A stretch of DNA of 64,000 nucleotides from Ignavibacteriales bacterium (GTDB taxonomy: Bacteria > Bacteroidota > Ignavibacteria > Ignavibacteriales > Ignavibacteriaceae), in the NCBI GenBank assembly GCA_016707115.1, contig JADJIH010000001.1:682001-746000 (forward strand), in the 5' to 3' direction. The translations under genes and the position numbers were made by a program. The notes under the pieces are model-generated. The model did not search any database, had not been told where the DNA came from, and worked only from the letters and a program-made list of their open reading frames with translations. Within the stretch, counting starts at the first letter, position 1. Each line of letters opens with the position of its first letter. Shown one piece after another: positions 53,398-62,907 of the stretch.

Positions 53398-54093
53398 TTA
53401 TTTCTTACTGGTTTTAATTTCATATAAAGCGTCAATCAATTCAATTGAGCTCTGTTCCATATCTCCAACTAATCTATCAATTCTGGATACAAAATAGTTG
53501 TAGAAAACCTGAAGAATCATAGCCACAACAAGACCAAAAAGGGTTGTTAATAATGCTACTGCGATACCATCAGCAACAATTGCTGGTGAAATCTGAGCAG
53601 CTTCTTTAATAGCATCAAAAGCTTCGATCATACCTTGTACTGTTCCTGTAAACCCAAGCATTGGAGCAAGTGTAATGAATGTAGAAATCCAGATAAGACC
53701 TCTTTCAAGAAATCCCATTTCAATTCCACCATAAGCTGAAATAGCTTTTTCCGAAGCTTCAAGACCTTCATCATATCTTAAAAGTCCTGCATAAAAAACA
53801 GAAGCAACTGGACCTCTTGTATTCTCGCAGATTTTTTTTGCAGCCTCAACGCCGCCATTATTAAGTGCCTTTTTAACATCTACAATAAATTTCTTTGTAT
53901 TAGTTCTTGCTTTTGTTAATGTATATAATCTTTCAAAGCAGAAACCTAATCCTACTACGAATGATGCAAGGATTGGATGCATAAATATTCCACCTGCAAT
54001 GTATTTTTCCGTAAGCCAATTCATTACTCCACTTTCATTTGTAGCTTGAGCAATAATATTGAATATCGATGCGATTGTTGTTATGAAGTCCAT
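53398..54093 (-). CDS. exbB: MotA/TolQ/ExbB proton channel family protein
   Basis: The 231-residue protein has three membrane helices (about 35-60, 130-155 and 165-195) and the conserved segment LAPMLGFTGTVQGMIEAF near the first cytoplasmic turn, typical of ExbB/TolQ. It forms the pentameric channel that uses proton flow to drive TonB- or Tol-like machines. A GGAGG ribosome binding site precedes the ATG at 54093. It is first in the operon with two exbD genes. Confidence 0.94.
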   Translation of the reverse strand: MDFITTIASIFNIIAQATNESGVMNWLTEKYIAGGIFMHPILASFVVGLGFCFERLYTLTKARTNTKKFIVDVKKALNNGGVEAAKKICENTRGPVASVFYAGLLRYDEGLEASEKAISAYGGIEMGFLERGLIWISTFITLAPMLGFTGTVQGMIEAFDAIKEAAQISPAIVADGIAVALLTTLFGLVVAMILQVFYNYFVSRIDRLVGDMEQSSIELIDALYEIKTSKK

Positions 54094-54241
54094 ATAAGAT
54101 AACCTCCTGGTAAATTAGATTTTAGTTCAAAATTTGTAAATGATCAAATAAATTTCTTAAAAACGTGTAACTACAATAAGTATTTCGAAAAACAAAGTCA
54201 ACAAAATAGTTTAGTGTTATTGTTAGAGTTTTGATCTTATT

Positions 54242-54931
54242 CTAACTATTAAACCTCTTTTTAAGTTCTATAATATTGCCTGAAACAAAATTATAATTCT
54301 GGAAAAGTGAATGAATAAGATCACCAATTTCTTCGGGTTTCATCCAGGAAGAGTAATTTGCATTTTTCATCCATTCACGATTTGCCGGTGTATCGATTAT
54401 AAAGGGTGCAATTGCGTTTACAGATAAATTAATACTGTTTCCTTCAGATGATAGGGTTTTCACTAAATAATTTAATGCCGCTTTCGATGAACCGTAAGCA
54501 AATTTTAATTCTTCAGGATGTTTGCCAGTAAAGGCAGAAGTAAAACAAATCGATCCGCCATAACTTTTTTTAACCAATAATGAAAAATGTTTAGCAATAA
54601 AATAATTTGTCTTAAGATTCATATTTATCATTCGGTCAAAATCAATTTCCTCAGTTTCCCAGACTGAAGTTCCTCCATAATATCCACCAATCGTAGAATA
54701 TAAAAACAATTTAGTTTTTTCATTTGTTTTCACATCAAACATCGATGCCATAACATTTTTTTCGATACTTAAATCTTTAACTATAAATTGTTTTACTCTT
54801 GCATCTGACAGCGTTTCATCAATTTTGAAATCGAATAAATAAAATTCATCATATTCTTTTGAAAGCAATGATTTAGTTACACCTTTGCCTAATGCGCCAT
54901 TCGCTCCAAAGATTATAAGTTTTTTATCCAT
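54242..54931 (-). CDS. SDR family oxidoreductase
   Basis: The 229-residue protein has the short-chain dehydrogenase layout: the nucleotide loop GANGALGKG (near residue 9), the catalytic Ser in CFTSAFTG and the YxxxK motif YGSSKAAL. A C-terminal part is close to the substrate-binding region of classical SDRs. The cofactor and substrate are unknown. It begins 10 bases after the EEP gene, with which it may be cotranscribed. Confidence 0.88.
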   Translation of the reverse strand: MDKKLIIFGANGALGKGVTKSLLSKEYDEFYLFDFKIDETLSDARVKQFIVKDLSIEKNVMASMFDVKTNEKTKLFLYSTIGGYYGGTSVWETEEIDFDRMINMNLKTNYFIAKHFSLLVKKSYGGSICFTSAFTGKHPEELKFAYGSSKAALNYLVKTLSSEGNSINLSVNAIAPFIIDTPANREWMKNANYSSWMKPEEIGDLIHSLFQNYNFVSGNIIELKKRFNS

Positions 54932-54941
54932 TTGATTTTTT

Positions 54942-55979
54942 CTATTTAACTAAAAATTTTGCCGTTACCGGATAATGATCACTATAACCACCCAGATATC
55001 TTGAGCCGCCATAAGTTGGGAAAGGTGCTCCCTGAAATTTACCAGTTCTGGTTACCATTAAATATGGCTTGTATACTTCAAAAGAATTACAATCATATTC
55101 TAAATCATCTCCTAGTAAAAGATTTTTGGAGATGATAATTTGATCAAGCATATTAAAATCATCTTGATACTTAAAACTTCCCGCTCCATCAAACCAGGCT
55201 TTATACGATAGATTAAATAAATCTGTTCCTAAATCTTCTGGCAATTTTTCATGGTCTAAAGAATCGCAAAAGAATGGCTGAGCCTTAAGATATTCTGTTA
55301 TTGAAATATTCGTTGGCTCATCATTAAAATCTCCGACAATAATAATTTTGCTATTTCTATTTTTTGTTAAGATCGACTCAACTTCAACTCTTACTGTTTT
55401 TGCTGCTGCTATTCTTTTTGGTTCTGATTCTTCCTCCCCGCCTCTTCTCGAAGGCCAATGATTTACAAAAAAGTATATTGTATCTTTTTTCTCGAACAAA
55501 AATATTCCTTCTAAAATATAACGAGTATCATAACCATCACCAAGATCAACTCTATGACCCTTAACATCAAGTAATGAAAATCTCTTTGAGTTAAATATTA
55601 TTCCGTTATCTATCCCTCTTCCATCTAGAGATTCGAGATAAGTTGTTTTATAGGATTTATCGGAAAGATACTTGGTTATCATAGTATCCAACAAAAACTG
55701 ATGTTCAACTTCACAGACTCCTAATAAATCAGGCCCTTTATCATTATTCATTGAACGAATAATTCTTGAGAGATTATACATTTTTTTATCAAGTCGTTCA
55801 TCATTCCATTCTTTTATCCCAGATGGTAAAAATTCTTCATCTTCCGTTTTTGGATCATCGCTTGTATCAAAAAGATTTTCAACATTCCAATGTGCAATAA
55901 ATAGAGTATCAGTATGAGTTTGTGCACATGCAGTGTCTGATAAAGCAAGAACAATAAATAAAAGGTAAATATTTTTCAT
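54942..55979 (-). CDS. Exported endonuclease/exonuclease/phosphatase family protein
   Basis: The 345-residue protein has a signal peptide (about 1-19, cleavage near ACAQ) and an EEP fold with the catalytic motifs HWNVENLF, GVCEVE, VGDFNDEPTN and YSDHYPV. The family includes DNases, sphingomyelinases and inositol phosphatases; export suggests scavenging of nucleic acids or phosphate esters outside the cell. The next gene downstream is the SDR. Confidence 0.9.
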   Translation of the reverse strand: MKNIYLLFIVLALSDTACAQTHTDTLFIAHWNVENLFDTSDDPKTEDEEFLPSGIKEWNDERLDKKMYNLSRIIRSMNNDKGPDLLGVCEVEHQFLLDTMITKYLSDKSYKTTYLESLDGRGIDNGIIFNSKRFSLLDVKGHRVDLGDGYDTRYILEGIFLFEKKDTIYFFVNHWPSRRGGEEESEPKRIAAAKTVRVEVESILTKNRNSKIIIVGDFNDEPTNISITEYLKAQPFFCDSLDHEKLPEDLGTDLFNLSYKAWFDGAGSFKYQDDFNMLDQIIISKNLLLGDDLEYDCNSFEVYKPYLMVTRTGKFQGAPFPTYGGSRYLGGYSDHYPVTAKFLVK

Positions 55980-56006
55980 AAAATAATTTTAAAGTTTTTG
56001 GGATAA

Positions 56007-57824
56007 TTAAATTTCTATACGCGTTACTACACCGTGAAGCTTATTGTATGGAAAATCAAAATAACTTACCCAATTTGGGGCTATTTTCTTTAATACTATA
56101 AAGAACTTGAAGAAAAATTTTGTTGTTTTAATTTCTTCAGCACCATAAAATATTGCTTTTACATTAAACTTCCACTCCTTAAATAGAGCCGGTAGATCTG
56201 GGACTTCCATGTATCCGTAAGTTATCCGCGCTACAAATAAACCGGGCGTAACTTCTTCATACCTTTCTAATTTTATTCCATAAGGTAAATCTGTATTTTC
56301 TACAGAAATTAGAGTGTTTTTTTCATACATAATACCCGTTCTAAACATACAATGCAGTATATATGGTGATACTGAATTTATATTCTTAGTAAAGAAAAGT
56401 GCCTCGCCTTTAACATAATTACCAGTTTCATAAATCTGCTTAAAACTTTCAACAAAAACATCTAACGTTACAGAGCGTAAAAATTTTCTTAGTCTATTCA
56501 TTCCGGAAATCCATAACCACATAACTAATAATACAACAGTTGCAATAATTATGGACCAATAACCGCCGTAAGGTATTTTATGCGTAACAGCAACCAGGTA
56601 AACAGAGGTAACAATCAGAACAAATAAAGCAATAGACATTTTAACATAATCTTTTCTGTTCCATAGTATAGCAACTATGAAGATAGAACTAATAAACATT
56701 GTTGCAGTTACAGCTAAACCATAAGCAGCCGCAAGATTAGCAGATTCTTTGAATACCATGATCATTAAAAGAACAGCTAATAACAGCAACCAATTTACAG
56801 ATGGAATATAAATCTGCGATCTCATCTCTTTAGATGTATATTTGATTTTCATCAGAGGAAATATTCCGATATTTATGCCCTGAAAGATTAGAGACATCAC
56901 TGCACTTATCATTGCTTGCGAGGCGATGATAGTTGCGAACAAAGTTAAAATTAAAAATGGAATATAAAATACCTCTGAAAAAGTACTAACAAGCTTAAAT
57001 AGCACCTGATTTGTATCATTATGTTCAAGAATATAAGCTCCTTGACCAAAATAGTTGATTATCAATGCGAAGAAAACAAAAGACCATGCTTGACGAATTG
57101 GTTTTCCTCCAAGGTGCCCCATGTCAGCATAAAGCGCTTCTCCACCAGTGGCACAAAGTATAACCTCACTTAAAACAAAAAATCCAGGCAAGCCATTGTG
57201 TATAAAAAATTCAATTGCATACATTGGATTAAATGCTAAAAGTATTCCCGGCATATGAATTAAATAAAAGAAACCGGAAAGGAATAAACTTATAAACCAG
57301 AGCAGCATTATTGGGCCAAATGACAATGCAACCTTTGAAGTTCCCTTAAACTGTATTGCAAATAATAAAACAGTAATTATAGATGTAATTAAAATAATTG
57401 TTCTCAGCCCCGTGGATTCCATACCGGGAATAAGTTTTAATCCTTCTACGGCAGAAAGAATACTGATTGCTGGAGTAATTACCCCATCACCAAGTAGTAA
57501 AGAAACACCGATGTAACCAAGGAAGGAAATAAAGCCTACTTTTCTTCCTTTCTTTAAAGTTGTTATAAGGATTTCTTTTAATACAATTATGCCGCCTTCA
57601 CCTTTAGTACTCATACTCATTGCAAGCCAGGCATACTGGATTGTAACAAGAGTAATAAGTGTCCAAAATATTAAAGAGAGAACGCCATAAATATTTTCTT
57701 GAGATGGGATGGTTAATGTAAATATAATTGAAAGTGTATAAATTGGACTTGTTCCTATATCACCAAAAACTATCCCCATAGCTTTAATTATATCTTTTGC
57801 AGGACTTACCTGTGAATTTTTCAT
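56007..57824 (-). CDS. kup: Kup family potassium uptake protein
   Basis: The 605-residue protein opens with the family sequence ALGIVFGDIGTSPIYTL in the slightly different form AMGIVFGDIGTSPIYTL and has about twelve hydrophobic helices up to residue 440, followed by a hydrophilic C-terminal domain of about 150 residues. Kup brings in K+ with protons. A conserved Gly-Asp-Gly segment (LLGDGVITPAISILSAVEGL) is present. The gene is divergent from polA with a 204-base intergenic region. Confidence 0.95.
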   Translation of the reverse strand: MKNSQVSPAKDIIKAMGIVFGDIGTSPIYTLSIIFTLTIPSQENIYGVLSLIFWTLITLVTIQYAWLAMSMSTKGEGGIIVLKEILITTLKKGRKVGFISFLGYIGVSLLLGDGVITPAISILSAVEGLKLIPGMESTGLRTIILITSIITVLLFAIQFKGTSKVALSFGPIMLLWFISLFLSGFFYLIHMPGILLAFNPMYAIEFFIHNGLPGFFVLSEVILCATGGEALYADMGHLGGKPIRQAWSFVFFALIINYFGQGAYILEHNDTNQVLFKLVSTFSEVFYIPFLILTLFATIIASQAMISAVMSLIFQGINIGIFPLMKIKYTSKEMRSQIYIPSVNWLLLLAVLLMIMVFKESANLAAAYGLAVTATMFISSIFIVAILWNRKDYVKMSIALFVLIVTSVYLVAVTHKIPYGGYWSIIIATVVLLVMWLWISGMNRLRKFLRSVTLDVFVESFKQIYETGNYVKGEALFFTKNINSVSPYILHCMFRTGIMYEKNTLISVENTDLPYGIKLERYEEVTPGLFVARITYGYMEVPDLPALFKEWKFNVKAIFYGAEEIKTTKFFFKFFIVLKKIAPNWVSYFDFPYNKLHGVVTRIEI

Positions 57825-58028
57825 ATATAAAACTTTAATGCATCTAATAGAACTGCAAAAAGTCGTTTACACCTTCCGATTTAATTTGTTTGTAAAAATA
57901 TGTTAATACTTAATTCAATCACAATATTAAAAATAATATTAAAATATTTTCTTTTATATATTTACTTCAATTTTGATTAACTAATCTTTATTTTCTGACA
58001 ACAATTATAATCACATTAAAACCTCTTT

Positions 58029-60836
58029 ATGAAAAACAAAAAATTTGTAATCATAGATGCAATGGCTCTTGCATATCGTGCTTACTTTGCTTTTATAAAC
58101 AGACCCTTAACAAATAGTAAAGGCGAATCAACATCGGCTGTTTACGGTTTTTTGAATCAACTCATAAAAGTATTTGAAGATCATAAACCGGATTATCTTG
58201 CAGTTGCTTTTGATTCCAAAGAAAAAACTTTTAGACACGAAAAGTATGAAGCGTATAAATCTTCCCGTGATGCAATGCCCAATGATATGATTCCCCAATT
58301 ACAAAGGATTAAAGATATTGTACTTGCTTTAAATATTCCTCTTTATATTTTGCCTAGATACGAAGCAGATGATATTGTTGGCACTGCTGTAAAAAAAGCG
58401 GAAAAATTAGGATTAATATCTTATGCAATTACCCCAGATAAAGATTACTTCCAGTTGATTACTGATAAAACAAATGTTGTAAGACCTGGAAAGATGTCTG
58501 ATGAAGCTATTCTTTATGATAAACAAAAAGTAATTGATGAGCTTGGTTTCGAACCAAAATATATGGTTGATTATCTTGCCCTGATTGGTGATAGCAGTGA
58601 TGACATTCCCGGTGTTGCTGGAATTGGTCCAAAAGGTGCTGTCCCATTGATTCAAAAGTATGGAACAATTGAAAATATTTATAAGCACATTGATGAAATT
58701 GATAAAGCCGGTATCAAAAAGAAATTAGAAACCAGCAAGGAAAATGCTTTTCTTTCTAAAGATCTTGCTACAATTTATTGTGAAGTTCCAATTGAGTTTG
58801 ATTTTGAACATGCAAAGTTTACAAATCCTGATTTTGAAAAAACAAAAGAAATATTATTTGAACTTGAGTTCAAAGCTATTTATGCCAAGTTGATTAAGTT
58901 TTATCAAACAAACTCTTCTGAAGACATAAAAGAGGTAAAAGTTTCAAAAGACATTAAAGAAGAAACAGAAATAACTTTCTCAAATGAGGCTATGATTTCT
59001 TTTGATGATAAAAAAGTTAAGTATCAGTTAATTGTTAAAGAAAATGAAGCAAGAAAGCTTGCGGCAAGATTACTTGAATCGAATTTATTTGTTTTTGATA
59101 CTGAAACTGATGGATTAAATACATTTGAAGTAAAACTGGCAGGGGCTTCATTCTGCATAAAACCGGATGAGGCTTATTTCGTAGCTGTAAATCCATTCGA
59201 TGATGAACCCGGGTTATTTGAAAATAAATTATCTGATCGACTACCGGTTTCAAATTTCATCAAGATCTTTAAAAAAGTATTTGAGAGCAATGAAATAAAA
59301 AAAGTATGTCAAAACGGTAAATATGATATTGCAGTTTTAAGAAGCATCGGAGTTGAAGTTAAGAACTTTTATTTCGATACTATGCTTGCAAGTTATGTAC
59401 TGGATGCAGATCAAAAACACGGAATGGATGATCTTGCGGAAAAATATCTTAACTACTCACCTATTCCAATTTCAACATTGATCGGAGAGAAAAAAGATCC
59501 AACAAAAATATTTGAGGCAGAAGCCGCTATACTATCAAATTATGCTTCTGAGGACGCAGACATAACTTATAAGCTCTATGAAAAATTAGATGCTGAGTTA
59601 AAAAAGCAGCAGATTGAAAAAGTGGCTTATGATATTGAATTCCCTTTAGTTCCAGTTTTAGAAGATATGGAAAATGAAGGTATTAAGATTGATATACCTG
59701 CATTGAGACAGTTCAGTAAAGATCTTCAGATTTTACTGGATAATTATACCGGAGAAATATTTAAAGTTGCTGGAACTGAATTTAATATCAATTCTCCAAA
59801 ACAACTTCAGGAAGTATTATTTACAAAACTTAATCTTGCCACGGGAAGAAAAACTAAGACTGGATTTTCGACAGATGCTCGATCACTTGAAAACTTACGC
59901 GGTGAACATGAAATTATTGATATGATTTTAAATTTCCGTCAGGCATCAAAACTAAAATCTACTTATGCTGATGCTCTGCCGAATATTATAAACAAAAAAA
60001 CCGGACGCGTTCATACTAGTTTTAATCAAACAGTAGCCTCAACTGGCAGACTTTCGAGTGTTGATCCGAATTTGCAGAACATCCCCATCCGAACCGAAAT
60101 GGGTAAGGAAATTCGAAAAGCTTTTGTGCCCCGCGATAAAAATCATAAAATATTAAGTGCGGATTACAGCCAGATTGAATTAAGAATTATGGCTTCTATT
60201 TGTGGTGATGAAGCATTGATAAAAGCATTTAGTGAAGGTGAAGATATTCACAGAAGCACGGCTGCACTTGTTTTTAAAGTTAATCCTAATGATGTTACTC
60301 CTGATATGAGAAGAAAGGCTAAAGAAGTAAACTTTGGAATTCTATATGGCATAGGTCCTTTCGGATTGAAAACAAGATTAGGTGTGACACAAACTCATGC
60401 AAAAGAAATTATCGATACTTACTTTAATACGTTTAAACGTGTAAGAGAATTTATGGATAGTTCTGTTAGATTTGCTCAGGAAAAAGGATATGCAGAAACT
60501 TTATCCGGCAGAAGAAGATATTTAAAAAATATTAACAGTAATAATAGAGTTGTAAGACAATTTGAAGAACGTGTTGCTATTAATATGCCGATTCAAGGAA
60601 CAGCAGCTGATATGATAAAATTAGCAATGATAAATATCCACAACGAGCTAACCAAGAATAAAACAAAAACTAAGATGATATTGCAAGTACACGATGAATT
60701 GGTTTTTGATGCACATAAAGATGAAATTGATAAATTGCTTCCTGTCATAAAAAAGTTAATGGAAAATGCATTACCGTTAAAAGTTCCCGTAATTGCAGAA
60801 ACTGGAATTGGCGACAATTGGCTTGACGCACATTAA
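58029..60836 (+). CDS. polA: DNA polymerase I
   Basis: The 935-residue enzyme fills gaps and removes RNA primers. It has the 5'-3' exonuclease domain (about 1-290), a 3'-5' exonuclease domain (about 340-530) with the catalytic FDTETDG (near 356) so proofreading is likely, and the polymerase domain with motif A LSADYSQIELR (near 709), O-helix RRKAKEVNFGILYG, and motif C LQVHDELVF (near 885). The O-helix Phe is kept, as in E. coli. The length is normal. It is a single-gene unit followed 50 bases later by the first GT9 gene. Confidence 0.97.
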   Translation: MKNKKFVIIDAMALAYRAYFAFINRPLTNSKGESTSAVYGFLNQLIKVFEDHKPDYLAVAFDSKEKTFRHEKYEAYKSSRDAMPNDMIPQLQRIKDIVLALNIPLYILPRYEADDIVGTAVKKAEKLGLISYAITPDKDYFQLITDKTNVVRPGKMSDEAILYDKQKVIDELGFEPKYMVDYLALIGDSSDDIPGVAGIGPKGAVPLIQKYGTIENIYKHIDEIDKAGIKKKLETSKENAFLSKDLATIYCEVPIEFDFEHAKFTNPDFEKTKEILFELEFKAIYAKLIKFYQTNSSEDIKEVKVSKDIKEETEITFSNEAMISFDDKKVKYQLIVKENEARKLAARLLESNLFVFDTETDGLNTFEVKLAGASFCIKPDEAYFVAVNPFDDEPGLFENKLSDRLPVSNFIKIFKKVFESNEIKKVCQNGKYDIAVLRSIGVEVKNFYFDTMLASYVLDADQKHGMDDLAEKYLNYSPIPISTLIGEKKDPTKIFEAEAAILSNYASEDADITYKLYEKLDAELKKQQIEKVAYDIEFPLVPVLEDMENEGIKIDIPALRQFSKDLQILLDNYTGEIFKVAGTEFNINSPKQLQEVLFTKLNLATGRKTKTGFSTDARSLENLRGEHEIIDMILNFRQASKLKSTYADALPNIINKKTGRVHTSFNQTVASTGRLSSVDPNLQNIPIRTEMGKEIRKAFVPRDKNHKILSADYSQIELRIMASICGDEALIKAFSEGEDIHRSTAALVFKVNPNDVTPDMRRKAKEVNFGILYGIGPFGLKTRLGVTQTHAKEIIDTYFNTFKRVREFMDSSVRFAQEKGYAETLSGRRRYLKNINSNNRVVRQFEERVAINMPIQGTAADMIKLAMINIHNELTKNKTKTKMILQVHDELVFDAHKDEIDKLLPVIKKLMENALPLKVPVIAETGIGDNWLDAH

Positions 60837-60886
60837 ATGAGTTCAAGATTAGGTTTGCGTTCAAGTTTAGATCATTATAATATTAA

Positions 60887-61897
60887 ATGAAAATAAATCC
60901 ATCTGAAATAAATAAAATACTTTGTATAAAACCACGTGGTATAGGTGATATAGTTCTATCAACAATTATTCTTGATAATTTAGTAGCACATTATCCAAAC
61001 GCAAAGATTGATTATTTGACAGAACATTTTGCAAAACATTCTGTTACAAATAATCCTCTTGTAAATAAAGTATTAACAATGCACAAAACGGAATTTGTAT
61101 TAAAAGTTGCCTGGAGGATTCGTAAAGAAAAATACGATATGCTAATTGATCTTTGGTCAAATCCAAGAAGTGCTCAGATAACATTTTTTTCTGGTGTAAA
61201 ATATAGAGTCGGGTATGCATATCGCGGAAGAAAATATGCATATAATATTTTAGGCACTTCTGGTAAAGGAGATCATCATTCCGCCGAGCATAATTTAGAA
61301 TTATTAACACCTCTTGGTGTAAATATTATTTCGAAGAAATTACACTATTATGTTGGGAATCTTGAAAAGGTTTTTGCCGACAAATTCTTTAATGATAATA
61401 ATCTAGATGGTGAGAAAGTATTTGGAATAATCCCAGCCGGTGGTTGGGATTCAAAAAGATGTGATAAAGAAAAATGGGTAGATATTTGCACCGAATCAGT
61501 TAATAAATTTAATTGTAAAATTTTAGTTCTTTGGGGGCCGGGTGATGAAAGTGATGCGCAATTTATTAAATCTAAACTTGGAGAGAATTGTTTACTTGCT
61601 CCAAAGTCTTCGCTTCCACAAATGGCTGCAATGATTTCGGAATGTGATCTGGTAATTGCAAATGATTCAGGACCTATGCATATTGCTGCTGCTCTTGGTG
61701 TGAAAACTCTTGGAATATTTGGACCAACAAATCCAAAAGCACATGGACCTTATTCACAAAATTCTGATTACGTAATAAAGGATGATCTAGATTGTATAAT
61801 TTGCAATAAGTTGATTTGTCCTTTTCAGCATGAATGTATGCGGGAATTAAGCACAGATACTGTTATAAAGAAAGTAAGCTCTCTTATCAACAGATAA
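60887..61897 (+). CDS. GT9 family glycosyltransferase (heptosyltransferase-type), first
   Basis: The 336-residue protein has the GT9 N-terminal sequence LCIKPRGIGDIVLST and the nucleotide-sugar site IANDSGPMHIAAALGVKTLGIFGPTNP. A C-terminal cysteine cluster CIICNKLICPFQHEC (C-x2-C-x4-C-x5-C) is typical of this family. GT9 enzymes add heptose or other sugars to the lipopolysaccharide core; substrate unknown. It starts a plus-strand group of three GT9 genes, and its stop is 17 bases before the next start. Confidence 0.9.
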   Translation: MKINPSEINKILCIKPRGIGDIVLSTIILDNLVAHYPNAKIDYLTEHFAKHSVTNNPLVNKVLTMHKTEFVLKVAWRIRKEKYDMLIDLWSNPRSAQITFFSGVKYRVGYAYRGRKYAYNILGTSGKGDHHSAEHNLELLTPLGVNIISKKLHYYVGNLEKVFADKFFNDNNLDGEKVFGIIPAGGWDSKRCDKEKWVDICTESVNKFNCKILVLWGPGDESDAQFIKSKLGENCLLAPKSSLPQMAAMISECDLVIANDSGPMHIAAALGVKTLGIFGPTNPKAHGPYSQNSDYVIKDDLDCIICNKLICPFQHECMRELSTDTVIKKVSSLINR

Positions 61898-61914
61898 TTT
61901 CAGAAAAAGAGATA

Positions 61915-62898
61915 ATGATCGATCTTAGTAATAAAAAAGTACTCATAGTTCGCTTGGGGAAAATTGGTGATATAATAATTTCATCTTTTGTATTTGAAGT
62001 TTTAAAGAAACGATTTCCTGGAATTGATATATCACTATTCACTTTACAATCAAACCGGGAAGTTTTAAAGTACAATTCCGATATTGATCATCTAATCCTC
62101 TCAAAGAAAAATCTCTATTTATACAGCAAATTATTAAGCTTAAGAAAAATATTTTATGATCTGGTAATAGATTTAAATGATGATCCTTCAACCACATCTA
62201 GCATTATTAGAAAAATAATTAAGGCACACAGAGTAGTTGGATTTAATTTTACTCCAAATGATTCTTCAGATTTATTCCCTCAGCCGCAAAAAGATAAAAC
62301 TCATATTATTGATAGAATTAGTTATTTGTTGAATGAATTGGGTATTAAACTATCAAAGAATGATATTCATCCTAAGCTTTATCTTGGCACACAAGAAAAT
62401 GCTGATATAAAGAAGCAAATAAATGACATCAAAAAGAACTATAAAATTGTTGCGCTGAATCTATCTGCCGGTGCAGAAATACGATACTGGGAAATTGATA
62501 AATGGATCGAGTTAATTAATAGGATTCACCTTGAAATTCCAGAAATTATATTCTTACCATTAAGCACTTTGGAAGATGAGCATTTACGCATAAAGATTTT
62601 TGATAAAGTTAATAAAGAATTATTGATTAATCAGATTTATAAATCATTTCATCATTTTGCATCATATATTTACAATAGTGATTTTTTAATTTCTCCGGAT
62701 ACAGCAGCAGTTCATATTGCATCTGCATTTAATAAACCTATAGTCGCAATCTATCCGGACTATGAATGGAATTATGTAAGTTGGAAACCGCTATCAGACA
62801 AGTTTATTGCAATAAAATCAAAAAGTAATTTAATAAATAGCGTATCTGTAGATGAAGTTTATAATGCATTTATTGATATATACAAACAAACATTTTAA
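61915..62898 (+). CDS. GT9 family glycosyltransferase, second
   Basis: The 327-residue protein begins NKKVLIVRLGKIGDIIISSFVF and has the C-terminal site ISPDTAAVHIASAFNKPIVAIYPD. It lacks the cysteine cluster of the neighbour. I start it at the ATG at 61915, because an upstream in-frame start at 61834 would lie within the preceding gene without benefit. It is divergent enough from the first and third to be a different transferase. A role in outer-membrane polysaccharide synthesis is inferred. Confidence 0.88.
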   Translation: MIDLSNKKVLIVRLGKIGDIIISSFVFEVLKKRFPGIDISLFTLQSNREVLKYNSDIDHLILSKKNLYLYSKLLSLRKIFYDLVIDLNDDPSTTSSIIRKIIKAHRVVGFNFTPNDSSDLFPQPQKDKTHIIDRISYLLNELGIKLSKNDIHPKLYLGTQENADIKKQINDIKKNYKIVALNLSAGAEIRYWEIDKWIELINRIHLEIPEIIFLPLSTLEDEHLRIKIFDKVNKELLINQIYKSFHHFASYIYNSDFLISPDTAAVHIASAFNKPIVAIYPDYEWNYVSWKPLSDKFIAIKSKSNLINSVSVDEVYNAFIDIYKQTF

Positions 62899-62907
62899 CA
62901 AAACATA